Shown one piece after another: positions 42,695-52,409 of a DNA stretch of 64,000 nt. Both the position numbers and the translations under genes were made by a program. The notes beneath the pieces were generated by a model that searched no databases, was not told the DNA's origin, and worked only from the letters and a program-made list of their open reading frames with translations. How positions within the stretch are numbered: the first letter of the stretch is position 1; each line of letters begins with the position of its first letter. Source of the DNA: Chlorobiaceae bacterium (GTDB lineage Bacteria; Bacteroidota; Chlorobiia; Chlorobiales; Chlorobiaceae); assembly GCA_013335405.1 (NCBI GenBank), contig JAAXVR010000005.1, positions 35,421 to 99,420 of the forward strand, read 5' to 3'.

Positions 42695-43090
42695 TTACTG
42701 TTTTTTTATGCCGTCCGCAATTTTTTTCGACACGTTGGAAAGCATGGTGAGCGCCATGTCGATAGCCATGACCTGAGATTTGTTGATATCGACAAATGCC
42801 TGGCACATCTCCCTGAAAGCCGCAACAGGTTCGATCCCTGAGGATGAGGAAACTTCCGGTGACGCCGACGATGACGCCGTAAAGGGGTTCGGGACGGACT
42901 TTTTTTCGGTAACTGCCGGGGCCTTGCTTTCAGCCATCTGCTGCATCATCTGCCCGGGGACACGGACGGACGGCTCGACTTTTGAAACGGGAGGTTGAGC
43001 TTTGGGGGCTGGAACACTCTTTTTCGGTGCTTCGGGGGCACTTTTTCTGAACCGGGCAAAAAAACCGCGTTTTTTTTCTTCCTGTGCCAT
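42695..43090 (-). CDS. Hypothetical protein with basic Pro/Ala/Ser-rich N-terminus and amphipathic C-terminal helix
   Basis: 131 aa; MAQEEKKRGFFARFRKSAPEAPKKSVPAPK... ending INKSQVMAIDMALTMLSNVSKKIADGIKKQ. Confidence 0.65.
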   Translation of the reverse strand: MAQEEKKRGFFARFRKSAPEAPKKSVPAPKAQPPVSKVEPSVRVPGQMMQQMAESKAPAVTEKKSVPNPFTASSSASPEVSSSSGIEPVAAFREMCQAFVDINKSQVMAIDMALTMLSNVSKKIADGIKKQ

Positions 43091-43193
43091 AATGGTATTT
43101 TATTTAGTAGTTATCTGCAGGCTGGCTGCAAACACAAATCCTCCGGGACAGTTCAGATGCACACCTGAAAAATATCCTGCATCGAAGAAAGAT

Positions 43194-43826
43194 TTATTTC
43201 CCCTGATCTGACCTCGCGATATCCATAAGTTCCGCAGTGATCGTCTTGTAGCCGTGCTCTTCCGCATAGTCTTCCACAAGCCCTCTGATCCCGCCATGCA
43301 TGAATGGAGGCAAGCCCTGAAGCATTTCAAGAGCCTCATCGGTCCATTGCATTTTTATTCTGGACTTCATGGCGTTTCTATATTCCTCGAGGACATCGAA
43401 CACAAAATCTTCGATAGCATCCTCACTGGAAATCATGGCCGGTGAAAAGATTTTTTCCGAAAGTATCCTGTTTCCGATAAGGTTGAGTTTGAGCTGGGGC
43501 AGGTAAAGCACCGCCGCCATGGTTTCGGGACTGCCGCAGATAAGAAACAGCGCGAGCTTCTTTCTCTTCAGATTCTTTTTCAGGTTCCCGGACACCAGTG
43601 CACCGAGAAGCTGGGAAGCTACGACGAAATAATAAACAGGTGCGCCCAGAAGAACAATATCGAAATCCCTCACAAAACTGTAATCCGCATTGGCCCTGCA
43701 TTTCGCTTTTTCGACATAGACACCCTCTTCCGCCAGTTTCGTGCCGATGGCATTGATTGCGGTTTCGGTCGAACCGATTTTTGACAGGCTATCATACAGG
43801 ATAACCGCCTTCAGTGTTTCAGACAT
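43194..43826 (-). CDS. Flavodoxin-like protein
   Basis: KAVILYDSLSKIGSTETAINAIGTKL (FMN-binding loop), DIVLLGAPVYYFVVASQL. Confidence 0.75.
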   Translation of the reverse strand: MSETLKAVILYDSLSKIGSTETAINAIGTKLAEEGVYVEKAKCRANADYSFVRDFDIVLLGAPVYYFVVASQLLGALVSGNLKKNLKRKKLALFLICGSPETMAAVLYLPQLKLNLIGNRILSEKIFSPAMISSEDAIEDFVFDVLEEYRNAMKSRIKMQWTDEALEMLQGLPPFMHGGIRGLVEDYAEEHGYKTITAELMDIARSDQGK

Positions 43827-44367
43827 ATTCAGGCTATGGTTATGACTTTATATTTATAAAAATTTTCTGCAGTCGTAATCCGCCGGAGACAGACTCTATC
43901 ACTCCGGATCCGGCAACTCATGGCAAAGTCTCAAAACGTATTCCCGCTTCGGAACGAATGTTTCATTACCCTCAGTCCGACAGTGCCGCTCAGACACTTC
44001 ACTCCCGTCGGTTCAGTCGCCCTCGATTCGTAGAGGTACATCCGGCATCCGTTCTTTGCACTCTTCAGTTGCGGAAACGATAAATTTATGAAAATAAAGG
44101 TACAGAATTTATTTGCTTTATTGGAACCCATCCTTCCGGGACGAACCACCATCTGCAACAACCGGACAAACCCTGCCTCCCCGATTCCTTTTCGTGAGCA
44201 CTCTCCTTTTTATGTAAAAAAAAACGAAACACAGGTCAACGCGAGGCAAATCGCTCCCTGTTGTTGCAGATGACGGGAAAAACCACCGGATAAAGGAAGT
44301 TTGTTGAACAAGGGTGTCGCTTTTCCATTTGCTCTATTAGTGAAATTGTTTTAACTTGTTTAAAAAT

Positions 44368-44382
44368 AGGTATAAAATACCT
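44368..44382. promoter_or_regulatory. Palindrome overlapping a possible -10 element upstream of the csmB-like gene
   Basis: AGGTAT-AAA-ATACCT, containing TATAAAAT, about 50-60 nt before ATG 44430. Confidence 0.35.
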
Positions 44383-44429
44383 TATGCATGTTGAATCTCT
44401 CTCTTCCACAAACCTAAACAATAACCACT

Positions 44430-44654
44430 ATGTCAAACGGAACAAACGACGTATCAGGTGCAGTCACCAACCTTATCGACACCTTTGGCAAACTTGCCCA
44501 GCAGCAGGTTGATGTTCTGAACAATGCTGTAAAGACCGCAGCTTCGCTGGTCGATCCGCTCACCAAGACGGCAACCGACCTCGCAGGCACCCTTCTGAAC
44601 ACCTGCAACCAGGTTCTTCAGAGCGTATCCGCAGCTATTGCTCCGAAAAAATAA
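44430..44654 (+). CDS. csmB: Chlorosome envelope protein B family
   Basis: 74 aa MSNGTNDVSGAVTNLIDTFGKLAQQQVDVLNNAVKTAASLVDPLTKTATDLAGTLLNTCNQVLQSVSAAIAPKK; size and style of CsmB/CsmF. Confidence 0.85.
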   Translation: MSNGTNDVSGAVTNLIDTFGKLAQQQVDVLNNAVKTAASLVDPLTKTATDLAGTLLNTCNQVLQSVSAAIAPKK

Positions 44655-44675
44655 GCCGCAGCAGGTTTATGCAGA

Positions 44676-44700
44676 GCACCTTATACCTTGTATAAGGTGC
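44676..44700 (+). terminator. Strong intrinsic terminator after csmB
   Basis: gcaccttata-ccttg-tataaggtgc followed by ten T. Confidence 0.93.
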
Positions 44701-44789
44701 TTTTTTTTTTGCTTGCCTCATCGGTTTTTTCAATGTTTTGCGTATAAATACCTTTCTCTTGTACCTCGTTTTACCGGATTCTCACGAAC

Positions 44790-45803
44790 ATGCCGCAAAT
44801 GAACATTCCGGATGCCATTGCCGGTTTATACCGTCCGGATTTCCGGACAAACCTCCATATTGATAAAATTCAGGGAGACGCTTCAACCCGGCAATATTTC
44901 AGGGTCACCTCTCCTGAGGGAACTGCCGTTGCCTGTTACGACCCTGCTTTTGAACAAACCAGCAAAGAGACCTACCCCTTCCTTGTCATGCAGAAACTTC
45001 TTGCTGACCGGGGAATTCCCGTTCCGGAAGTGAAAACTGCCGATCCATCAACAGGGCTCATCCTGCTTGAAGACTGCGGGGACCTTCTGCTCCAGAATAT
45101 CTTCGGTTCACCTATGGAACGTGAAATTCCGGAAATCTACCGCACGATCTTCGATATCCTCGCGAAGCTGCAGTCCATCAGAGGCAAGAACGACAGGATA
45201 CCTTTCAGTCTGGGTTTCGATCGCGAAAAGCTCATGTTCGAGTTCGATTTTTTTATTGAACATGCGCTTTACGGCTATTTCGAACATCTTCTGGAAGAGA
45301 AAACGATAACGGAGCTTCGCCGGGAATTTGAAGCCATAACCAAAATTCTCGTCCAGCCACGGCATTTCGTTCTCAATCACCGCGATTTTCACAGCAGGAA
45401 TATCCTTCTTTATCAAGGAAAGCCGGTGATCATAGATTTTCAGGATGCACGCATGGGCCTGGCTCAATATGACGCGGTATCGCTTATCAGGGACTCCTAT
45501 GTCCGGCTTGATGACAAACTCCAGGAAGAGCTGAAAGAATACCATTTCAACTCCCTTCGGGAGCGTGGCATGACAGAGAGTGGTTTTGACGAATATCTCC
45601 ATTATTTCGATATCATGGCCTTCCAGCGTAATATCAAGGCTGTCGGGACGTTCTGCTACCAGACCATGGCAAGAAAAAACAACACCTTCGAACGCTCCAT
45701 CGCCCCCTCACTCGCCTATCTGCCCGAATACTTCGGAAGAAGAAGTGAACTGAAAAAAGCGGGAAGGCTCCTCATGCCAATCATCGAGAGGGTTACTGCA
45801 TGA
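44790..45803 (+). CDS. Aminoglycoside phosphotransferase-fold sugar kinase, AmgK-like (MurNAc/GlcNAc anomeric kinase family)
   Basis: IQGDASTRQYFRVTS, VLNHRDFHSRNILLYQGKPVIIDFQDARMGLAQYDAVSLIRD; followed immediately by a MurU-like gene. Confidence 0.8.
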   Translation: MPQMNIPDAIAGLYRPDFRTNLHIDKIQGDASTRQYFRVTSPEGTAVACYDPAFEQTSKETYPFLVMQKLLADRGIPVPEVKTADPSTGLILLEDCGDLLLQNIFGSPMEREIPEIYRTIFDILAKLQSIRGKNDRIPFSLGFDREKLMFEFDFFIEHALYGYFEHLLEEKTITELRREFEAITKILVQPRHFVLNHRDFHSRNILLYQGKPVIIDFQDARMGLAQYDAVSLIRDSYVRLDDKLQEELKEYHFNSLRERGMTESGFDEYLHYFDIMAFQRNIKAVGTFCYQTMARKNNTFERSIAPSLAYLPEYFGRRSELKKAGRLLMPIIERVTA

Positions 45804-46741
45804 AGGCGTTCGTCCTTGGAGCTGGCTTCGGAACACGCCTCCGCCCGTTGACCGATCACCTGCCGAAGCCGCTGATTCCTGTGCTGAACGTACCGGCACT
45901 GTTTTACACGTTCTTCCTGCTCAAAGAAGCAGGAATCACCGATATTATCTGCAATATCCACTACCATGCGGATGCCATACGCAGCTTTATCGGATCGACC
46001 GGCCTGTCGGGACTCGATATCACTTTTTCTGTGGAAGAGGAAATTCTCGGTACCGGCGGAGGTCTGAAAAAATGCGAAAACCTCCTCGACGAAAGCGAAT
46101 TTCTCCTGGTCAACAGCGATATTATTACCGATATTGATTTTATGGCGCTCATCCGGCACCATCGACGTTCGGGTCGGCCAGGAACCCTTGTCCTCCATGA
46201 AACACCTGAGGCTGCATCCATCGGTTATGTCGGTGTCGAAGATGGCCTGGTCAAGGATTTCAGGGATCTGCGGGGAACCGGCCTGGTTTCGTCGCTGATC
46301 TATACCGGAACGGCTGTGCTCGGACCGGAAATCTTCCGTTTTCTCGAAACCGGTTTTTCAAGTATTGTCAATACCGGCTTTACCGGACTCATCGACAACG
46401 GGGGATTGGGTTCCTGTATTCATGAAGGGTTGTGGTGCGACATCGGCACCATCAATAATTACAGAAAGGCAAACCTCGAGCTAACGGAAAAACTTACCGG
46501 CCTCGGAGACCGGATGGAACAAGCGATCGGCATGAGACCGCACCTGGTCTCTCCCGAAGCAGAGATCGGCACAGATGCCCTTGTACACAATTGCGTCATC
46601 GGCAGGAACTGCCGTATCGGCGCGGGAGCAGCTGTCACAGATTCGATTCTTCTGCCCGGCACCACGGTCCGGGCACACGGCACGCTCAAAGATTCTGCAG
46701 CGGACCCTTACGGCATCATACCGTTTCAACAGGCAACCTGA
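45800..46741 (+). CDS. Sugar-1-phosphate nucleotidyltransferase, MurU-like
   Basis: MKAFVLGAGFGTRLRPLTDHLPKPLIPVLNVP; C-terminal left-handed beta-helix-like segment; start overlaps the stop of the kinase gene. Confidence 0.85.
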   Translation: MKAFVLGAGFGTRLRPLTDHLPKPLIPVLNVPALFYTFFLLKEAGITDIICNIHYHADAIRSFIGSTGLSGLDITFSVEEEILGTGGGLKKCENLLDESEFLLVNSDIITDIDFMALIRHHRRSGRPGTLVLHETPEAASIGYVGVEDGLVKDFRDLRGTGLVSSLIYTGTAVLGPEIFRFLETGFSSIVNTGFTGLIDNGGLGSCIHEGLWCDIGTINNYRKANLELTEKLTGLGDRMEQAIGMRPHLVSPEAEIGTDALVHNCVIGRNCRIGAGAAVTDSILLPGTTVRAHGTLKDSAADPYGIIPFQQAT

Positions 46742-46758
46742 CAAACGAAAAAACAACC

Positions 46759-47925
46759 ATGACAGTCACAGGTCTCGATATTCTGCTCAGGGACACCGAA
46801 CAGATTCGACAGAGGAACATAGGCCTTATCGTCAACCAGACTTCAGTCACCGGCGATATCAGGTACTCCTGGGAGGTACTGAAAACGCATGGGATCAGAC
46901 TGAAAAAGATATTTTCACCCGAACACGGACTCTTCGCCACTGAACAGGACCAGATCGCCGTCACGTACCAGCCGGAGCTCGACTGCGAAATCATCAGTCT
47001 CTACGGCAATTCCGCAGAGACCCTCCTGCCGCAGCGGGAAGTGCTCGACAACCTCGACCTTGTCCTGTTCGACATCCAGGACGTCGGTTCCCGTTACTAT
47101 ACCTACGTGAACACCCTGGCACTCTTCATGGAAGCGGTGTCCGGCACGGATATCGAAATCATGGTGCTCGACAGGCCCAATCCACTCGGAGGCAGGATCG
47201 TCGAAGGACCGATACTCGACATGGCATTCAAATCGTTCGTGGGCATTTTCCCTGTCCCGGTCCGCCACGCCCTCACTGCCGGGGAGCTCGCATTGCTTTA
47301 TCGCGATTACAAAAAGCTCGACCTGAAGCTCAGTATTGTGAAAATGGAAGGCTGGCGCCGATCGATGCTTTTTCCGGAAACAGGACTTCCCTGGATTCCG
47401 CCCTCACCGAACATGCCGACTTTCGATACTGCAGAGGTCTACCCCGGCATGTGCCTTTTCGAAGGGCTGAACGTCTCGGAGGGAAGGGGCTCCACCACTC
47501 CGTTTCAGCTCTCCGGAGCCCCCTTCATCCATCCAGGTGAACTCTCCCGGCAATGCGCTTCTTGCGGTCTGCAAGGAGCTGCCTTCAGACCGGTCTGGTT
47601 CAAGCCGACCTTTCACAAGTTCTCCGGCGAAGTGATCGGGGGAATCTGGCTGCACGTCACCGACCATGAACGGTTCAGGCCTTTCGCGACGGGAGTTGCG
47701 ATGACCGCTGCACTACGGAAGCTCTATGCCGAAAGTCTGCAGTTCCTCAGCGGTGTCTATGAATTCAACGATACCATCCCTGCGTTCGACCTGCTTGCCG
47801 GAAATGCCACGGTAAGGAGCTCGATCCTGGAAGGAAAAGAAACAGGGGTCATACTTGCCTCATGGCTGAAGGAGGAAATGGAGTTCTCGTCCTTCAAGGA
47901 GCAATACCATCTTTACGATTCATAA
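46759..47925 (+). CDS. DUF1343 protein, NamZ-like exo-beta-N-acetylmuramidase family
   Basis: IGLIVNQTSVT, IFSPEHGLFA, DIQDVGSRYYTYVNTL, VLDRPNPLGG, EGLNVSEGRGSTTPFQLSGAPFI; no obvious signal peptide. Confidence 0.85.
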   Translation: MTVTGLDILLRDTEQIRQRNIGLIVNQTSVTGDIRYSWEVLKTHGIRLKKIFSPEHGLFATEQDQIAVTYQPELDCEIISLYGNSAETLLPQREVLDNLDLVLFDIQDVGSRYYTYVNTLALFMEAVSGTDIEIMVLDRPNPLGGRIVEGPILDMAFKSFVGIFPVPVRHALTAGELALLYRDYKKLDLKLSIVKMEGWRRSMLFPETGLPWIPPSPNMPTFDTAEVYPGMCLFEGLNVSEGRGSTTPFQLSGAPFIHPGELSRQCASCGLQGAAFRPVWFKPTFHKFSGEVIGGIWLHVTDHERFRPFATGVAMTAALRKLYAESLQFLSGVYEFNDTIPAFDLLAGNATVRSSILEGKETGVILASWLKEEMEFSSFKEQYHLYDS

Positions 47926-47979
47926 ACTCCCTCCGAAGCGGAGAGACTAACAGAACACCGGTCAAAACCATACTTGCCC

Positions 47980-49401
47980 ATGCAGCCGCTCGACATAGCC
48001 ATCGTTGTTATTTTCCTCCTCGGGAACATCCTGCTCGGCCTTCTGCAGGGCAGAAGCAATAAAAACAACAACGATTATTTTCTCGGAGGGCACCGTCTCC
48101 CCTGGTTCATCGCCATGCTCTCCATCGTCGCGACCGAAACATCGGTTCTCACATTCGTCAGCGTGCCCGGTCTGGCTTACCGGGGAGACTGGACTTTTCT
48201 GCAGCTTCCCCTTGGATATATCTTCGGCAGGATTCTGGTCAGCTTCATTCTTCTTCCCGCCTATTTCGAAAACGGTGTCAGCTCTATTTATGAAATAATC
48301 GGTATCCGGTTCGGCAAGGGAATGCAGAAACTGGCCTCGGTTGTTTTCCTTCTGACGAGAATACTCGGCGACGGCGTACGATTTCTTGCAACCGGCGTGG
48401 TCGTCCAGGTCGTGACCGGCTGGCCGCTTTCAACCGCTGTAGCGATCATCGGTATCGTCACGCTTATCTACACGATAAGCGGAGGATTGAAAACCGTCGT
48501 CTGGCTTGACAGTATCCAGTTCGGGCTCTATCTGCTGGGCGGGCTCGCAACCATTGTTTTCATCCTGTTGCAGCTGGAGGGAGACCCTGTTTCTATCATT
48601 TCCTCACTTGCCGATACGGGAAAACTCACGATGATCGATACCGGGGGCAACGTCCTTTTCAACCCGATGGTGTTCGGAAGCGCCTTTGTGGGAGGAGTGT
48701 TCCTCTCCTTCGCATCACACGGCATCGATTATATGATGGTTCAGCGCGTCCTCGGCTGCAGCGATCTTTCTGCTGCAAGGAAAGCGATGATCGGCAGCGG
48801 GCTTTTTGTGTTTTTCCAGTTCATGATTTTCCTCTTCGCCGGATCGCTTATCTATCTCTTCATGCACGGGATGGCAACGGACAAAGACAGGGAATTCGCT
48901 ACGTTCATCGTCAGGTACCTCCCCTCCGGCCTGAAAGGGCTGCTGCTTGCCGGCATCCTTTCAGCAGCCATGTCTACCATTGCCTCCTCGATCAACTCCC
49001 TTGCCGCGTCAACCGTCACTGACCTGCTCGGAGGCAAGGTATCGCTCTTCATGTCAAAAGTCATCAGCGCAGGATGGGCGGTAGTACTGATAACCATAGC
49101 CCTGATGTTCGATGAAAGCGACAAGGCGATTATCATGGTCGGGCTCGAGATCGCATCATTCACCTATGGCGGGCTGCTGGGCCTTTTCCTGCTTTCGAAA
49201 ACCCGAAGAAATTTCCGGCCGCAAAGCCTTGCGTTCGGGCTGATCGCCGGTATGGGCATCGTCTTCGTGCTCAAGCTGTACGGAATTGCCTGGACATGGT
49301 ATATCATCATCTCTGTCGCAGCCAACATCATCATGGCATTTTCCCTCGATTCTCTGCTTGATCTGCTGAAGCGTGAAAACAACACAGGGAATAAAGCCTG
49401 A
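47980..49401 (+). CDS. Sodium:solute symporter (SSS) family transporter
   Basis: About 473 aa; NDYFLGGHRLPWFIAMLSIVATETS, GGLKTVVWLDSIQF, SAAMSTIASSINSLAAS. Confidence 0.9.
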   Translation: MQPLDIAIVVIFLLGNILLGLLQGRSNKNNNDYFLGGHRLPWFIAMLSIVATETSVLTFVSVPGLAYRGDWTFLQLPLGYIFGRILVSFILLPAYFENGVSSIYEIIGIRFGKGMQKLASVVFLLTRILGDGVRFLATGVVVQVVTGWPLSTAVAIIGIVTLIYTISGGLKTVVWLDSIQFGLYLLGGLATIVFILLQLEGDPVSIISSLADTGKLTMIDTGGNVLFNPMVFGSAFVGGVFLSFASHGIDYMMVQRVLGCSDLSAARKAMIGSGLFVFFQFMIFLFAGSLIYLFMHGMATDKDREFATFIVRYLPSGLKGLLLAGILSAAMSTIASSINSLAASTVTDLLGGKVSLFMSKVISAGWAVVLITIALMFDESDKAIIMVGLEIASFTYGGLLGLFLLSKTRRNFRPQSLAFGLIAGMGIVFVLKLYGIAWTWYIIISVAANIIMAFSLDSLLDLLKRENNTGNKA

Positions 49402-49444
49402 GAGCTCTTTCTGCACAGCATGACGATAACGGAATGCAAACCCC

Positions 49445-50143
49445 TCATGCAAGCTTGCCGTAATAAGGCTCGAGGCTCTCCTGCTGTTCTTCGGCCTCGC
49501 TGACGACCTCGAAGGTCAGGTTTTTCGCCTTCTCTGCCCACAGGGAAACCACGAGCAGCTCGGCAACGTCCGAACGGTTAGCCCATCCGCTCCACATTCT
49601 GTCTCCGGTTTCCACATGAAGCCTGTTCTGCAGCGGCTCTCCATCCTTGAGGCCACCCGGCCTGACAATGGTATACGTCCGGCCGGCCCCTGAAAAAACC
49701 GATCTCAGGTGCTCCTCCGCTTCCCATTTCTTCGTGAGTACGCCAGCGAAGAGGTTGAGCGGATGGTACCACTTCGTGACCGCCATGGAACTGACCAGGC
49801 CGAAATGCTTCACCCCGGCCCTGGAGGCTTCGTCCACAAGCCTCTTTACACCATCCCGGTCGACTTCATCGGGGGATGATTCGCCCGAATACGCATTGGA
49901 GCCGAGGGCAGATATAACGGCGCCACAACCCTTCACTGCATTGGCAACATCCTCTGCATTCTGGATTTTTCCGGTCGCGATCTCGACCGAATCACCGAAA
50001 AGCGCGTAAGCTTTTTCCCGCTCCCTTGAAAAAACCCTTGCAGGTATTCCATAATGAAGGAGGCGTTTCACCACCCATTGTCCGGTCTTTCCGGTCGCAC
50101 CGGCTACAAGTACTTTTCCCTGATATTGACTTATTGTTGTCAT
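49445..50143 (-). CDS. NAD(P)-binding atypical SDR family protein
   Basis: KVLVAGATGKTGQWVVKRLL glycine motif; GCGAVISALGS. Confidence 0.82.
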   Translation of the reverse strand: MTTISQYQGKVLVAGATGKTGQWVVKRLLHYGIPARVFSREREKAYALFGDSVEIATGKIQNAEDVANAVKGCGAVISALGSNAYSGESSPDEVDRDGVKRLVDEASRAGVKHFGLVSSMAVTKWYHPLNLFAGVLTKKWEAEEHLRSVFSGAGRTYTIVRPGGLKDGEPLQNRLHVETGDRMWSGWANRSDVAELLVVSLWAEKAKNLTFEVVSEAEEQQESLEPYYGKLA

Positions 50144-50332
50144 GAGAGTCCTTTTCCTTTTTATCTCCTGCCTGCATGTATATAATAGTAATCCATCAAT
50201 GAATAAAACCCCTTCGAGCTTCAAGAAAGTTTCTGTTCACTCGTGTAATTTCATTACCTTTTAAACTGATTTGAGCCCGCCTCTCTCGTTGATGCCGAAC
50301 GTTTCATTAACGCAGTAACAAAACAACCAGTT

Positions 50333-51715
50333 ATGATATACAGGAACCTCAACACGGCATTATTCCTGGCCTTCCTTGCATTTTCGTCCCATGGGAGCGC
50401 TCTGGCTTTCGATCCAGAGTCCCTTGCCCTCCTGAAAAGAAGCGTCAGCGAATGGAACTCTTCCCGCCTTTCACAGCCCGATAAAAGCATGGACCTCTAC
50501 AAGGCGAATCTGGAAGACGCCAGCTTACAGGGAGCAAACCTCAGCCGAACCATTCTCGTGCGATCCGAACTCAGCGGTGCAAATCTCAACTCGGCCGATC
50601 TTAAGTCTTCAAACCTGAAAATGGCTTTCATCAAGAAATCCGATATGAAAGCGTGCGATCTTTCCGGGGCATATCTCGTAAAGGCCAACCTGAAAAGCTC
50701 GTTCATGAAGAACGCCATTTTGAAGGGTGCCAACCTGCATGGGGCAAATCTCAGGTGGGTGAAGCTCGAAAACGGCAATCTGAACATGGCCAACCTGTCA
50801 AATACCGTCCTGTTCGAAGCAAGCCTCGAACAGGCCGATCTCAGAGGCGCCAATCTGAAAGGAGCGGTTTTCATCGATTCGGCAAACCTCAACGGAGCGC
50901 TCATTTCGAACAACACCATCATTCCGTCTGGAGAAAAAGCCACATCGTCGTGGAGTCTTCTTCGTAATGCGAGATTCGTCAGGGAGGATGCTGTTGCAGC
51001 CAACTATGACACTCCTCCGGCAGTCGACATTGAAAACCCTCAATCAGTCGATCTGCTGACAGCTGAAAAACCGGACAGGAAAAACAGAAGCAGGGGAAAC
51101 AAGCCCAGTGCAGGAGAAAATGTCGGAAAGATAACCGACAGCAAACAGCAGGCCATGATTATCGAGGATGTGGAAACATGGAACAGGATGCGCACCACGA
51201 ACCCGGAACTGCCTGTCGCCATGAAAGAAGAAAAATTCTCCGATTTCAAGCTTCAGGGGGTAAATCTCGAGAAAGCAGAGCTTACCGGATCGAGTTTCGA
51301 GGATGCCAATCTCGACAACTCGAATCTGGCAGGTGCGAGCCTGAAGGGCGCTAATTTCCAGAAAGCCGATATGAAATCCGCCCAGCTTCAGGGGGCGAAC
51401 CTGCAGAATGCAAACTTCGACCGCACGTTCATGAAGGGAGCTAACCTCAGCAATGCCGATCTGACGAATGCGGTGCTCTTCGGAGCCATGCTCGAGGGAG
51501 CGAACCTGAGTGGCGCCAACCTTCAGAACGCATCACTGTTCGAAGCGGATCTCGAAAATGCGAACCTCGCAGGGGCAAACCTCAAAGGAGCCAACATCAT
51601 CGACACGAATTTCAACAACGCCACCTTTTCGCAATCAACTATTCTGCCGAACGGCAAGCCTGCAACGAAGAGTTGGGCTACGCTGAAACAGGCCATGTTC
51701 ATCGAAACAAAATAA
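50333..51715 (+). CDS. Exported pentapeptide-repeat protein with two repeat blocks
   Basis: N-terminal signal-like segment; dozens of A(N/D)LxxA(N/D)L repeats in two blocks separated by a charged linker. Confidence 0.92.
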   Translation: MIYRNLNTALFLAFLAFSSHGSALAFDPESLALLKRSVSEWNSSRLSQPDKSMDLYKANLEDASLQGANLSRTILVRSELSGANLNSADLKSSNLKMAFIKKSDMKACDLSGAYLVKANLKSSFMKNAILKGANLHGANLRWVKLENGNLNMANLSNTVLFEASLEQADLRGANLKGAVFIDSANLNGALISNNTIIPSGEKATSSWSLLRNARFVREDAVAANYDTPPAVDIENPQSVDLLTAEKPDRKNRSRGNKPSAGENVGKITDSKQQAMIIEDVETWNRMRTTNPELPVAMKEEKFSDFKLQGVNLEKAELTGSSFEDANLDNSNLAGASLKGANFQKADMKSAQLQGANLQNANFDRTFMKGANLSNADLTNAVLFGAMLEGANLSGANLQNASLFEADLENANLAGANLKGANIIDTNFNNATFSQSTILPNGKPATKSWATLKQAMFIETK

Positions 51716-51730
51716 CAGCATCGAGTCCTT

Positions 51731-51769
51731 CAGGCCGGAGCCCCGTCACTCTTCAGGGGCTCCGGCCTG
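51731..51769 (+). terminator. Long stem-loop after the pentapeptide-repeat gene
   Basis: 14-bp perfect stem caggccggagcccc / ggggctccggcctg. Confidence 0.65.
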
Positions 51770-51795
51770 CATCAACCAAAACAGTGATTCCGGAC

Positions 51796-52020
51796 ATGGC
51801 AAACATTCTTGTAACAGGGTATTACAGCAGATGGGACCTTCACAACCACACCGGCAGGATCGCCCTTTATGATTCGGACAACCAGCTTATCGAAAACCAT
51901 ACCTATACCGATCCTGGAGAGTTCCAGGTGGTAATCGGCATGCTGCGCCATGAAAAACATGTCTGGTATGAGACGGAAGCCCGTTATCTCCGGACAGGCA
52001 ATGAACCTGCGGGTGATTAG
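51796..52020 (+). CDS. Small hypothetical protein
   Basis: 74 aa MANILVTGYYSRWDLHNHTGRIALYDSDNQLIENHTYTDPGEFQVVIGMLRHEKHVWYETEARYLRTGNEPAGD; codon use looks coding. Confidence 0.55.
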   Translation: MANILVTGYYSRWDLHNHTGRIALYDSDNQLIENHTYTDPGEFQVVIGMLRHEKHVWYETEARYLRTGNEPAGD

Positions 52021-52029
52021 AAAGGAAAC

Positions 52030-52323
52030 TTACAGCACTTCCGCGAGCTTCGGAAAGCGCTTCCTGTAGAGAAAATACCGGAAAATGCGGGCCTTGATGA
52101 TATTCGGGTCGCTGGCCTCGATCAGATGCTTTTTCCCTGTCCTGGTCACGACCTCCAGGGTTCCGTCAGTGTTGACCCTTGCAACTTTCCAGAATTTGTC
52201 CACGACGTAGTGGTAAGCCTCCCCGTGTTCGAGGGGATAGACCTGCCTTGCTCTCGGTCCCGGGCGGAAAGAGCTTTTCGGCTTGTGGTAGACTATCGGA
52301 TCACCAACTTTGAATTGCATCAT
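52030..52323 (-). CDS. Hypothetical protein
   Basis: 97 aa MMQFKVGDPIVYHKPKSSFRPGPRARQVYPLEHGEAYHYVVDKFWKVARV...; RBS ggaggttgaa. Confidence 0.65.
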   Translation of the reverse strand: MMQFKVGDPIVYHKPKSSFRPGPRARQVYPLEHGEAYHYVVDKFWKVARVNTDGTLEVVTRTGKKHLIEASDPNIIKARIFRYFLYRKRFPKLAEVL

Positions 52324-52409
52324 TTCAACCTCCTTCCGGCAAAATGACAGACAAATAAATACTTTTTCGCTAAAGTGTTAATGTAAATAAAAACAACGAC
52401 TATCCATCA

